Below, one piece after another: positions 42,840-52,555 of a stretch of 64,000 nt of DNA. The notes under the pieces are model-generated. The model was not told the origin of the DNA. It saw only the letters and a program-made list of their open reading frames with translations, and ran no database searches. The stretch is from contig KZ992430.1 in assembly GCA_003614735.1 (NCBI GenBank), forward strand, positions 19,763 through 83,762. Direction: 5' to 3'. The position numbers and the translations under genes were made by a program. Source of the DNA: Thamnocephalis sphaerospora (taxonomy: Eukaryota; Zoopagomycota; Zoopagomycetes; Zoopagales; Sigmoideomycetaceae). The first letter of the stretch is position 1. Every line of letters begins with the position of its first letter.

Positions 42840-44894
42840 TTGTCATGGCAGGCGCAAATGCCCCTCGCTGGCGCCCTTACAGCCGCTTGCTCCGTGCGAC
42901 CGGTGTGCGGTGCATGCCAACGCAAGCAAGGTGCCGGCGCCGACGTAGTGGATGCGCTATTGGCATCCTTTGGAGCATTCATTGTATGCGCGCATACATT
43001 GCATGCGCTGACCTTGATGTCTTTGACGGCTCCTCCAATTGCTCAGCTCTTTAATCTTCCATGCGCCTTGTCTCCCACTGGCTGTCTTGTTAAAGGAGGC
43101 TTGGACTTGCAAGCCCCTGGTCCCTTTTTCCAATGCCACGCGTTGTGCGGGAATGTGGTCTACAGAGAAAGAGAGAAAGAGAGAGGATGTGTGTGTGTGT
43201 GGCCAGGTGCTGTTTGCATCGTGTGTAGGGGGGCAGACGTCACGCGGGCCATGTTCAAGTTGGCCAAATGGTCATCTTGCGCACCAAGCCCCCTGTCCAT
43301 TTGGCTGTAGTGGCACCAGTATAGCTGACAGTTGGTTTGGCAGCCGCGATGGCAACTAGCGTGGCAGCAGCATAGCGCACACGCGGACGCTCTGCTCTTG
43401 TTCCCCCTGGTTTACCATAGGCCACGCGCTGGCCCGGTGCATGCACACGAGTGGTTGCCGCACGACGCGCACATCTGCATTGGCAGTGAGACAACACCAG
43501 GCCGTCATACCGTCGCTATACGCGTGTATGGGCGAGCGCGTTACTACCATGTTGCGTCCGGTGTCTATCCGTCTCGCTCTGGCATATAAACCCCTTTGTC
43601 TCCTGATAGTGCTACGCGGCCGCAGTTGCCGTTGCGATCGACGTCGCAGTGCTATCATCTGTTACGCCGCTTACTACTGTTGAATACAGACTACTTTGCA
43701 CACTACACGCACCGCACCATCGTCTCTGTCGCCGCCATCGCTTGTTCGCCCACGCGCTTACCATTTACCATCACCGCCACGACCGCAGCCGCACGACTAC
43801 GGTGCTACCTTGCTGTTCCACGCAACTTGTGCACACTACCGCCATCTCGCTCACTCTCACTCGCTCTTTATCTCACCATCTCTTTTCCTCAAGGTTACCG
43901 CCCATTGTCTGCTGCGCGCCAGCACTTGTTACCACCTTGCCAACCTGGTCGCGCATCAAACTCAAGCGGCCTGCTACACGTACTGTCACGCTGCACCACG
44001 TCCAGTCCATCAGACACAGCACGTCTTTATTCCCGGACGTGTGCTTACAGCGTCTTTCACAGCCGTCGCGTTTCTTTTGGGCATTCCTTCGCCCATCCTT
44101 GATAGTCGTCTGCTCGTCGTACGCCACGCGTGTGTGTGTGTCGACCAGATCAGCGTCCATCGCCCCGACACCATCATCTACCAAGCGTTGAGCGACAAGG
44201 TAGGTTCACTCGTAGCTGCCGCCTCGCCCCATCCTTGGCCATCCTGCCTGGCTAGCGGTGCATGCATGGCGCCAAAGCAGCGCACCAAGATGTGCCCTGG
44301 TTGCCGGCTCATGCTGTGCTTGGCCAGCAGACGCTCGCCGGTCATGGCATGGCGCGAGCCGGCTACCTACCCCGCTCACCAGCTTGGGTAAATGCGTACG
44401 TCTATGCATCTCATGCATCGGCCCGTCTTTTTGGTGCGTGACCACCTCCAGAGCTGCACGTGGATGTCGGTATGCGGTGATCTACGAGCGGTGGACTTCG
44501 CTTGCGCAGATCGCTTTCACATCCGCCCACCGCGTGACTGCTGTTGCATCGACCACCTTGGCCGATCGTACTCTTCGTTCCTTCTCTTTGCACACTGCAC
44601 CGTCCTCGCTTTCACGGCCGTGTTTTGGCCACGTCCCTCTCTGCACGCGCCTTGTCCTCACGTCATTCTGCTGCGCGTCGCTCCTACGTACCCGGCTTCG
44701 GCCAGCATTTTCACTGTATCGTCGCATCCTTCCGGCATCTTGCCGTAGGCGCATCCGCGCCCACACCTGCGTTGGCAACCACCGGCGCCATCTTCACTGC
44801 TGCGTCTGCAGGTTGCGTTGCCGTGGCAACCCATATCTTTGCGCCTTACCGGGCCGCGGACGCTCGCTCCTGCTGCCTTTAGCGCTCGCCATAC

Positions 44895-44929
44895 CATATA
44901 CACACACACGCACGCGCGCACACGCACGC
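44895..44929. repeat. 35-bp alternating purine-pyrimidine tract
   Basis: CATATACACACACACGCACG... alternates perfectly for 35 bp, about 180 bp upstream of the C2H2 factor start codon. A second Z-prone tract in the same gene-free region. Confidence 0.85.
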
Positions 44930-45109
44930 CTAACCGTCTCACCTAACTTTCGCTTTCTCCCACCGCCGTCAACTGCTTGGCCATACCACTGCCGGCCACT
45001 GCGCGCCAGTCCGCCCTGCTGTACTCTAGCCTAACGGTCTCCATCCCCGGTTCTTGTCGCCGATAGCACTCTATAGATTTTGCCTGGCAACCAGCGTCTG
45101 TCTGCTGAA

Positions 45110-46687
45110 ATGGCCCAGCTACTCGACAATTCGCTTTCCATCCACGCTGTCAACAACATACTCAAGGTGTCGCCCATGGAGCCGGAAGAAGTGCTGCGGC
45201 TGTCGAGTCTCGGTCTGAGCGTGAAGCAGGAGGCGTCGATGATGGCGCCCGCGGTCAGCTCGCCAGCTGAGACGGCGGTTTGTGCGTCCGAGGACAGCCT
45301 TTCCACCGCGGACGGCTCGATGCCGCCGACGCCAACACGCATTGGCTTCTCGGAGCTGTTGGACCCGACCGTGATCCGCCTAGATGATCCGTGCTGGCGG
45401 CGCATCACTTCGGGCGGCGAGCTGGATGCTCAAGATGTCTCCGCGGCTGCGGTAGCTGCTGCCGCGGCAGTCTCCGCCAACACTCCGGTCACTTCTGTTG
45501 GCGACTACTGGCCAGCCAGTGCAGCAGCTGCATTTGCGCCAAACCAACATACTGTCTCCATTGCCACCAGCGTGGCGCCCACGGGTGATGTGCCGCTTTT
45601 CATGAGCTTTGGTGGCCCCGTTGACCTTTCTCAGTATCCGCGCACGCTGCTACCCACCGTCACCAGCGGCTTCTCGGCCGACATGACCTCGGCAGCAGCC
45701 GTGGCCAACGCTCCCTTCATCGACCCAAAGGAGGTGATGCCGTGTCCGATGCCGGCGTACACGCACGCTCCGCACATGCTGGACGCTAGCCTGCGTGAGA
45801 TGGAGATGGACCACGCGACGGACGAGTTTGGCCGTGGTCTCACCATCAACGACAGGTCCCCGCGGCTTGTGTCGGCCTATTCGGCCTATTACGAGAGCGG
45901 TCACTTTACCGAGTTGCCGCCGCCGGGTACGCCGGTGCTGCGGGAACTGTCCAACCGCTCGGCGCTGCAGACGCTTGAGGCGAGCGATGCCATCAACGCC
46001 AATCGGCTGCCGGTGGAATTTTGCTTTGAATCGCCAATGCTGCACCAGAGCGGCCATGAGCAGGAGATGCTGTTCCAGCAGCAATCTCATTTGCACACGC
46101 AGCCAAGCCAGCCGCATGGCCACGAGCTATTTACCCATCCAATGTCCAACTTTGACCTGGGCGTCCATGGTTTCTGCAACCCTAGTCCTAGCGAGGAGGA
46201 TCAGCGCGGCATGCTGTTTGCAAACCTAAACGACATCACCTCGTCGGAGCGGCAGGCGGTCGTCGCGGTCCATAGCGCTCAGCTGAAAAAGCGTGCTGTG
46301 CACTCAACCACCGCTAGCGGTCGGATCGGCAAGCGCATGATGCGCAACGACGACAAGAAGCGCGAATGGGTCTGCCACGAGTGTCGTCGCGCGTTCATGC
46401 GCAGCGAGCATCTGAAGCGTCACGTTGCTTCGGTGCACACGAATGTCAAGCCGTTCACCTGCCCGGCCGCAGGCTGCGGTAAGATGTTTGCGCGCAGCGA
46501 CAACCTTCAGCAGCACCAGCGCACACATGTGCGCAAGGCGGCACGCCCCGGCAAAAAGCAGCAGCGCTCCTCGGCTGCTGCTGCCGCCGCGATCGCCAGC
46601 GTCGCGCCAATGTCGCTGCCGGCATCCGTGTCGCAGCACGCCGCCGGGTCGTTTCCCCACGGTGCTCTGTTCCTTTCCGGCAACTAG
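45110..46687 (+). CDS. C2H2 zinc-finger transcription factor, Msn2/Seb1-like
   Basis: Single-exon gene of 525 codons. The ATG at 45110 ([16 protein letters not shown]) is the first in the frame; an ATG-less extension precedes it. The N-terminal 420 residues are low-complexity (Ala, Ser, Pro, Met) without recognised domains. Near the C-terminus are two adjacent C2H2 fingers: [20 protein letters not shown] and [20 protein letters not shown], with linker HTNVKPFT. The recognition helices RSEHLKR and RSDNLQQ are nearly those of yeast Msn2/Msn4 (RQEHLKR and RSDNLSQ), so the predicted target is the stress element AGGGG/CCCCT. It is probably a nuclear stress or morphogenesis regulator. The very long leader upstream suggests complex transcriptional or translational control. 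Not clearly orthologous to any single yeast protein outside the fingers. Confidence 0.87.
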   Translation: MAQLLDNSLSIHAVNNILKVSPMEPEEVLRLSSLGLSVKQEASMMAPAVSSPAETAVCASEDSLSTADGSMPPTPTRIGFSELLDPTVIRLDDPCWRRITSGGELDAQDVSAAAVAAAAAVSANTPVTSVGDYWPASAAAAFAPNQHTVSIATSVAPTGDVPLFMSFGGPVDLSQYPRTLLPTVTSGFSADMTSAAAVANAPFIDPKEVMPCPMPAYTHAPHMLDASLREMEMDHATDEFGRGLTINDRSPRLVSAYSAYYESGHFTELPPPGTPVLRELSNRSALQTLEASDAINANRLPVEFCFESPMLHQSGHEQEMLFQQQSHLHTQPSQPHGHELFTHPMSNFDLGVHGFCNPSPSEEDQRGMLFANLNDITSSERQAVVAVHSAQLKKRAVHSTTASGRIGKRMMRNDDKKREWVCHECRRAFMRSEHLKRHVASVHTNVKPFTCPAAGCGKMFARSDNLQQHQRTHVRKAARPGKKQQRSSAAAAAAIASVAPMSLPASVSQHAAGSFPHGALFLSGN

Positions 46688-47564
46688 AGACGTGGCTGCT
46701 GCGCGCCATCAGTGCCGTCCTGCTCGCGCCGCCACCTCCAACATCCACGCGCAAACCGCTTATTCCTGACCTTTGCACTCCTTCTTGCCCATCGCTCTGC
46801 TCTGCTTCCTCCGCTCTATCCTCCTTCTTGCCATTTGTGCTTTTTCGTTGTACTTGTGTCTTCTGGCCTCTGGCTCAGCTTCGCCACACACACGCTCACA
46901 CGCTTTCCTATGCTTCATGTACCTCGACGCTCGGCTACCCCTTCTGTCGCGCCGAGATTGGCCGGTCTTTGCCGTCTGCATACGCCACACTGTGCGCACG
47001 CACGACAGCCGCCATTCACCAGCTTACTTTGCAAGCCGCCCTTTTGTGCGTGCCAGCCGGCAGTTTCCCGCTTCTCTCACTTTGCTCGTCGCTATTATTG
47101 CCGGCATCCAAGATCGTATTCGCCTGTGCGCATCCCATTATTTCTGCTTTTTATTCTCTCCCTCTCTCTTGCGTGCGTGCGCCGGGCCGTTGTCACCGGT
47201 ATGCTGCTGCCGTTACCCATGCATGCGATGGTCATCGATTGCCCTTTACGAGGTGCAACGACCATGCAGCGTCTGGCCCGCGCGTCACCGTCCGCCTAAT
47301 CTCAGCACACGTCTTTCGCATTGCCAGGCAGCAGCAGGGCGCCGTGTTGCTCTGCTGTCCGCTTTGACTGTCAGTCTTTTTGTCCCGCTTTGCTCTTTTC
47401 GTGTATCTTCGCGTGTGGCTAGTATTCCGACATATTTAAGCGCTGTTGGCGGTGGATGCGTGACCAATAAAGATCGCAATGAACTGTAGTAAAGCCGCCC
47501 GTGCCGCACCCTGTCTCTTCCGTACAAGCGCTCACCGCCTGCGATCCCCAGATTCACTTTGCCC
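46688..47564. other. Zinc-finger gene 3' flank and SDH5 promoter
   Basis: 877 bp without a supportable gene, C/T-rich on + through about 47300. An ACCAATAAAG at 47463-47472 combines a CCAAT box about 100 bp before the SDH5 ATG and an AATAAA; either use is possible. Confidence 0.45.
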
Positions 47565-48011
47565 ATGTTGAGCACACTGACACGCGCCTTTAGCGGCGCC
47601 AGCCGACGCGCGCTGGCTCCGGCCGCCCGTAATGCCGTACGGACTGCAATGGTGTCGCGTGCGCAGAGCACTGACAAGGCAGAGCCCATGTCGCGCGATG
47701 TTACGCGTCTGACGTACCATTCGCGCAAGCGTGGCATTCTGGAAACGACGCTGATTCTGTCTGCGTTTGCCGACACCAATCTGACGCGTCTTTCGGCGGC
47801 AGACATGGCCGACTATGAGCACATAATCATGTCCAACGCCTGGACAGAGTGGGACCTGTACCGGTATCTGACCGCCAAGGACGATCGTCTGGATGCACCG
47901 GAAGAGCTACGTGCACTGCCCGTCTTTTGGAGAATACGTGAGATGGTGCAGCAGAAAGGTGGTGTGGCCAAGCGACAGAAGGAGTCGGCATCGCAGACGA
48001 CGACATCGTAG
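47565..48011 (+). CDS. SDH5: Succinate dehydrogenase assembly factor 2 (Sdh5/SDHAF2)
   Basis: Mitochondrial matrix protein that helps attach FAD covalently to the flavoprotein subunit of complex II. Single exon, 148 residues, normal length. The ATG at 47565 gives MLSTLTRAFSGASRRALAPA, an Arg- and Ala-rich presequence with no acidic residues. The family core follows: RLTYHSRKRGILETTLILSA (with the conserved RKRG), then LSAADMADYEHIIMSNAWTE with WDLYRYL, and PVFWRIREMVQQ. An in-frame TTG two codons upstream is not a eukaryotic start. No introns, which is unusual in this window. The 3' end converges on calcineurin B, with 141 bp between stop codons. Confidence 0.92.
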   Translation: MLSTLTRAFSGASRRALAPAARNAVRTAMVSRAQSTDKAEPMSRDVTRLTYHSRKRGILETTLILSAFADTNLTRLSAADMADYEHIIMSNAWTEWDLYRYLTAKDDRLDAPEELRALPVFWRIREMVQQKGGVAKRQKESASQTTTS

Positions 48012-48152
48012 TCGCACAGGTTGACGGTCATTGTATGCGCGCATACGTTAAGCGTGGTGTTGACACGAATACATGCACAGGTGTATTGATGATGACGAGA
48101 TAACGACAGCGACTGAGCGCAGCGCAACAAAGCATGCGCCAAACAAATACGC

Positions 48153-48874
48153 TTAAAAGGCATCCAGCGTGAGCTGCTTCGCCACGTCCGTGTTCTCCAC
48201 AAAGCTGCAAAACTCCTCAAAGCTCAGGCGACCATCGCCGTCCTTGTCTGCCTCCATGATGGTCTTGTCGACGATCTGCTGGAGCTGATGGTCCTTGAGA
48301 TTGTTGCCGACCATCATTTTAAGCACTAGAAATAGCTCGCCATTGGAGATGAAGCCGTCGCGGTCCATGTCATACACTTTGAATGCGTCTAAGCGCACAG
48401 ATTACGTAGGCATGGCGAGTTAGCACCATGCATGCGCACGGCGGGCCCCCACGTCGCGCACTTACAGCCGAGCTTCGCCATCTTGTCGCTGTTCACGCTG
48501 AACACACTCAGACCGCGAATGAACTCCTGAAAGTCCACGTCACCGCCGCCGTCCTCGTCAAAGATGGCAATGAGCCGAGAGGCAAGCGGGTTGTTGGCAA
48601 CCTGCGGGATCGCCAGAAACTCGTCCTTGTCAATACTGCCGCTGCCATCCTTGTCCAGCTTGATAAACCGCTTGTATAGCCGCTGAATCTCATCCGCGGT
48701 GACTGGCAGCAGTAGCAGTCAGTAATCTGGTGGTGAACGTAGCGTCTGTCGCGAGCATCTGTCGGCGCTACACAGGTCGCCGCCACCGCGACAGTCCAAC
48801 GACGCGGATGTGCACTTACAATTGGACGACTGGACCATGCTGTCTAGCATCTGCGACGAGTTTGCGTTACCCAT
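48153..48874 (-). CDS. CNB1: Calcineurin B regulatory subunit
   Basis: Calcium-binding subunit of the phosphatase calcineurin. Three exons; the first encodes [18 protein letters not shown], with Gly2 and Ser6 giving an N-myristoylation signal. Joined to the next exon it reads [17 protein letters not shown], and four EF-hands follow: [39 protein letters not shown] and [13 protein letters not shown], all with the expected acidic ligands. The last exon begins near 48397 with [11 protein letters not shown]. Stop at 48153. About 174 residues, as usual. The start at 48874 is the only Met that supplies a myristoylation site. Assignment is essentially certain. Confidence 0.96.
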
Positions 48875-49862
48875 GATGGCGGTGCGTGTACGGCTACAAC
48901 AACCGGCGGATGGGATGGGGCGCGTGAATTCGGTGTGCAAACGTGGAGAGGAAGCGGAGGAGCACAAGGGCGACAGAGGTTGGTCAAGTTGGGATGATGG
49001 GAGAGAAGTGGGCGCTTCGTGGTCGGCAGTGCGGTGGAGCGGAAAGGGCTTGTGCGGCAGCGGCGGTCGGGTTAATGCTTCAACTTCGTCGTCCTCGTCT
49101 GGAGCCGCGGCCCGTTTCCGCTTGGTTGAAGGTAGAATTTTGAACAACGATGGTGCCAGTGCGCAGAAGAGAGTAGAGGGACGCGCTCACGTGGACCAGG
49201 CGGAGAGTGTATACGCTCTAGTGCGATCACAGGCGAATGGTCCGCCCAGACATACAGCCCACGCGTGCACGTACACAGACACCGCGCCACACAGAGTGCG
49301 GCAGTAGACAGGAGCAGCAAACGAGAGGTGTGCGGAAAAGAAAGCAAAGCAAGCGTGCGCGCATGCCAGGGCATACTGGCACGTGGTGTAGCATTGCTCG
49401 CAACATTGCGTGGACCAATGGACGCGGAATGCAGTATGCACTAAGCGTCCATCATCTCATTAACGCCGGCGCCGGCTCAGATGTTTAATAGAATGAAGGG
49501 CCCCGGCCGTACTGCAGGGGCAGGGTGATGGCGCAATAGGATGCTGGTAAGACGGCTGTGGAGTGGTAAGATGGCGAGAGAGAGAGACTAGCATGGCAAA
49601 TAAGTGGATATGGTGAAAAACAGAAGTAGCTTGCTATATACAAGCTAGGCCAGCGTGTGGCAGCCACGCTTAGGCAGCCCACCGTGACAGGGCGAGTCGC
49701 AGTGGCTGACAAGAACGCTTAGATAATTGGATAAAGGGTCCAGCCGAACAGACGCGATGGACACAGGCACCAGCGGCTCCTGAAGCGTCAAAAAACAAGT
49801 GCGCAACAGTGGAAACAGCATTTGCGGCGAGTTCCGCTGTCGGCACACCTGCGGTGGGTCGT
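48875..49862. other. CNB1 promoter and septin 3' flank
   Basis: 988 bp without recognised genes. A GA-rich run lies near 49570-49590 on +. Small frames on - (for example 49645-49848) show no family resemblance and probably reflect septin 3' untranslated sequence. Confidence 0.45.
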
Positions 49863-51298
49863 CTAGGCGATGACGGGTGCACGCGATGCGCCAGGCATCG
49901 TGCTGGCACGCGTACTGCGACGTGTTGCAAGCATCGTTGCGCGCCGCTCGCGCATGCGCTCCGTGCGGTAGCGTTCGTAGATATCTTCGACCGTGGTGTC
50001 GCGCAGCACACGGCGCTGCGTGTCCAGCAGTGCAGTCCGCAGCACGGAAACGTCACAGTGGTCCGGATTCATGACCAAGATGTTGCCCCAGGGATAGCGG
50101 CGGCCAATGAACAGGTCGCTGGGCTCCTCGTCCTCTGCATCTGGCCGGCCTGTAGTCTCCGACACAAGCACACCATCGGTAATCTCCACGCTATCGCTGC
50201 TGTCAGCAGTTGACTTTGTGATTTCAAAGGCGACATTCTTGTTTGCTGCTGCTTCAGCATCCTCGTTTTCATCAGCAGCAGATGGCTGCTCGGCTGCTTC
50301 GTTATCAGCGGCTTCTTGCTCGTCCTTCTTTTCCTCCTCTTCCTTTACGTTCTCGTTGTCTTTTTCGTTGGCCTCTTCTTCCTCTTCCTCTTCGTCATCT
50401 TCATCTTCATCTTCATCTTCTTCTTCATCTTCTTCCTCCTCCTCCTCCTCCTCCTCCTCGTCAGACTCGCTGAACAGCTCAAACTCGTCTGCTGCTGGGC
50501 ATTCACCGTTGATCAGCGTCTCCTCCTCCATAGCCATGATGGAGAATGGGACTAGGCGGCGTAGCGCAGTAGAAGAAAGCTGAGCTGGCAACGACTGGCC
50601 CTCTTCGCTGCTTTCATAGTCATCCTCTTCCTCCCAGTCAGGGAAGCTGTAGATTCGCAGACGATGGGTGCGAATATCCTCACGAATGGCACGCTTGACA
50701 CGACGCATCCGCTCAATGGTGAGTGTATCCGCCTTGGCCACCACTGGGATGACATTAACGCGCACGCTCAGATTGCGAATGACAATAACGTCCACCGGAC
50801 GCAGACCAGCATGCGACGGGTCAAGAAAGTAAAGACAAGCATGCAGCTGACGATGCAGCGCCTTTGGATTGCGCTTCACGCGTGATTCCTACATCACCCA
50901 TATCGCCCACGTTAGCAGACATCACCTCGCTGACATTTGCCTCTGTGCAGGCCTACCTCAATAAGACGCGCGTCAAATTGGTTTTCCAGATAGGTCAACA
51001 ACAGGCGGCACTGCTCCTCCACGGTGCCGTCGTCGACGAATCCGGGCGTGTCCACCATGGTAAGGCCAAAGCGGTCGCCAGCCTCGTCCACAATCATGGA
51101 GACTTGATTAATGCGTGTCGTCGGGCCTTGACCAAAGGCGCGGGACGTTGGTGCCGGCTCTTCCGCAGAAACGCCGGATACATTCAGCGTCCGCAGAAAG
51201 GTGCGCAGAAAGGCAGACTTTCCCAGGTGGGAAGCGCCAGCCACCATAAAGTTGAACTGCTCCAGCAGACTCTTACGACGAGTGGTGCGCGGCGCCAT
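49863..51298 (-). CDS. Septin with large acidic insertion in the G-domain
   Basis: Filament-forming GTPase of the bud-neck/septum scaffold. Two exons: 50957-51298 and 49863-50888 (complement), 455 residues. Start MAPRTTRRKSLLEQFNFMVA, then G1 loop GASHLGKSAFLRTF, G3 DTPGFVDD, a basic VKRNPKALHRQLHACLYFLD that is septin-typical, G4 VVAKADTLT, and the septin unique element GRRYPWGNILVMNPDHCD with LRDTTVEDIYERYRTERM. Between PFSIMA and GRRYPWG, where septins normally have a short loop, lies about 125-140 extra residues, mostly Glu and Asp (complement 50108-50531). No coiled-coil tail follows; the C-terminus is short and Arg/Thr/Ser-rich. The insertion makes it an atypical septin and no specific yeast CDC3/10/11/12 orthologue is claimed. 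Confidence 0.88.
50108..50531 (-). repeat. Acidic low-complexity insertion coding region in the septin gene
   Basis: GAG/GAA/GAT-biased coding stretch giving a long run of Glu with Asp, then an Ala/Glu/Asn-rich segment. On the other strand it reads as serine codons, which is why a serine-rich frame appears there. Frame is continuous with the septin on both sides. Confidence 0.85.
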
Positions 51299-52555
51299 GA
51301 CGAAGAATAGGTGCAGAGGCCAAGATGGACGTAGCAAAGGTGACGAGCGTGGAACTGCTTGGGGAAACTAGACAAAGTAGACGAGTACAGTGATGGCGTG
51401 GACGGCTAGCGCGTGAGCAGCAGGGCCAGTAGAGAGAGTGACGACGATAGAAGGCGAGTACAGCGGAAAGAGTGAGATGGCAGCGTGGGCGAACAAGTAG
51501 CGGGTGGGAGTAACACCCCGCTTGGTGCCCCGACCGGCCTCCGTTTAGAAGACCGCGGCGTACACGCGCTCCCGCCCAAAGCGGCCAAACAGCGCGCTCC
51601 TGGGGATGGCGATCCAAGTCCATGCGCGTGCTCGTCGTGGATGGTCACCGTGGCACAGCTGAGCCATTAGACGCATGGGAAACGTCGGTCAATAGACTCT
51701 ACGGTCTACGCCAGCGGCCAAGGCACTGGCCTTTTAGCTTCTCCACACGACATCCTATCATCTGCAGACTTGGCAGATCCAAGTCCACGCCAGCCGTCGC
51801 GCCGTCGGTATGATGCGTTGCTCGCATGTTAGCACGCTGTCCGGAGGGTCTGCTCGTTTTGGCCAGGGTCGATAATTTCGGCCAATCACTACATATGCAG
51901 TACCGTATTCAGCCAATAGCTAGCCGCACTTGGTGATGCAGGGTGGACGGGAACTACTTCAGTCTAGGCAGACGTGGTTCTGTCGGATCAAGGGGAGGTG
52001 TCGCCGAGACAAGGCGCTGCTCGTTGCGGATGGTCGGCTAAAAGCTGGGTTTGTACTGTCGTACAGGTGAATGCCCAGGGCAAAGCTAGTCAAGTGGTAC
52101 CGCGGCACGTCATGGTCCTTGGAAAGCGATGCATGAATAGAGCAGATCGGTAGACCGGCTTATGCGCATGTACAAGGTGCCCACCAGTTGGCAGCATACG
52201 CATCTGCGCCAGCGGCATTCCAGACGCTAGTGGCGGTTGTGATTTTGCAAGACAATGTTACATAATGGTGAGAGCACAGACGCGTTGCTGTTTAACAGCC
52301 GTGTGGATTTATTGCCATGCTTGATCTTTGCCGTGCAAATAATGACTCCCGACTGGCTGAGACGGCACTGCGACGGCGGTCCCACCCATGTGCTGGTCTG
52401 CATCGAGTGGAACCATAGATGCATATTGATGCGGCCCAGTACGACAAAACATCAAGAGAGTCTGATGTAGTACGTGTGATGTAATAATAGCACTTTAATA
52501 ATACATGGTGCGCTTTCATGGGCGCTGCTGCGTCCAGCGCCTTCTTACAGCACTG
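51299..52555. other. 1.26 kb between septin start and Ync13-like A stop, unassigned
   Basis: No frame resembles a known family. A + frame at 52255-52470 and its - shadow are short and featureless. The left part should hold the septin promoter and the far right the 3' UTR of the first Ync13-like gene. No tRNA A/B box pair, snRNA core or repeat was recognised. Confidence 0.4.

Noticed and set aside
50107-50583. Serine-rich 158-codon + frame
   Set aside because: It is the reverse strand of the Glu/Asp codons in the septin insertion.
51990-52160. tRNA-like fragments (GCTAGTCAAGTGGTACCGCGGC)
   Set aside because: Resembles an A box, but no B box or acceptor pairing at the required distance.
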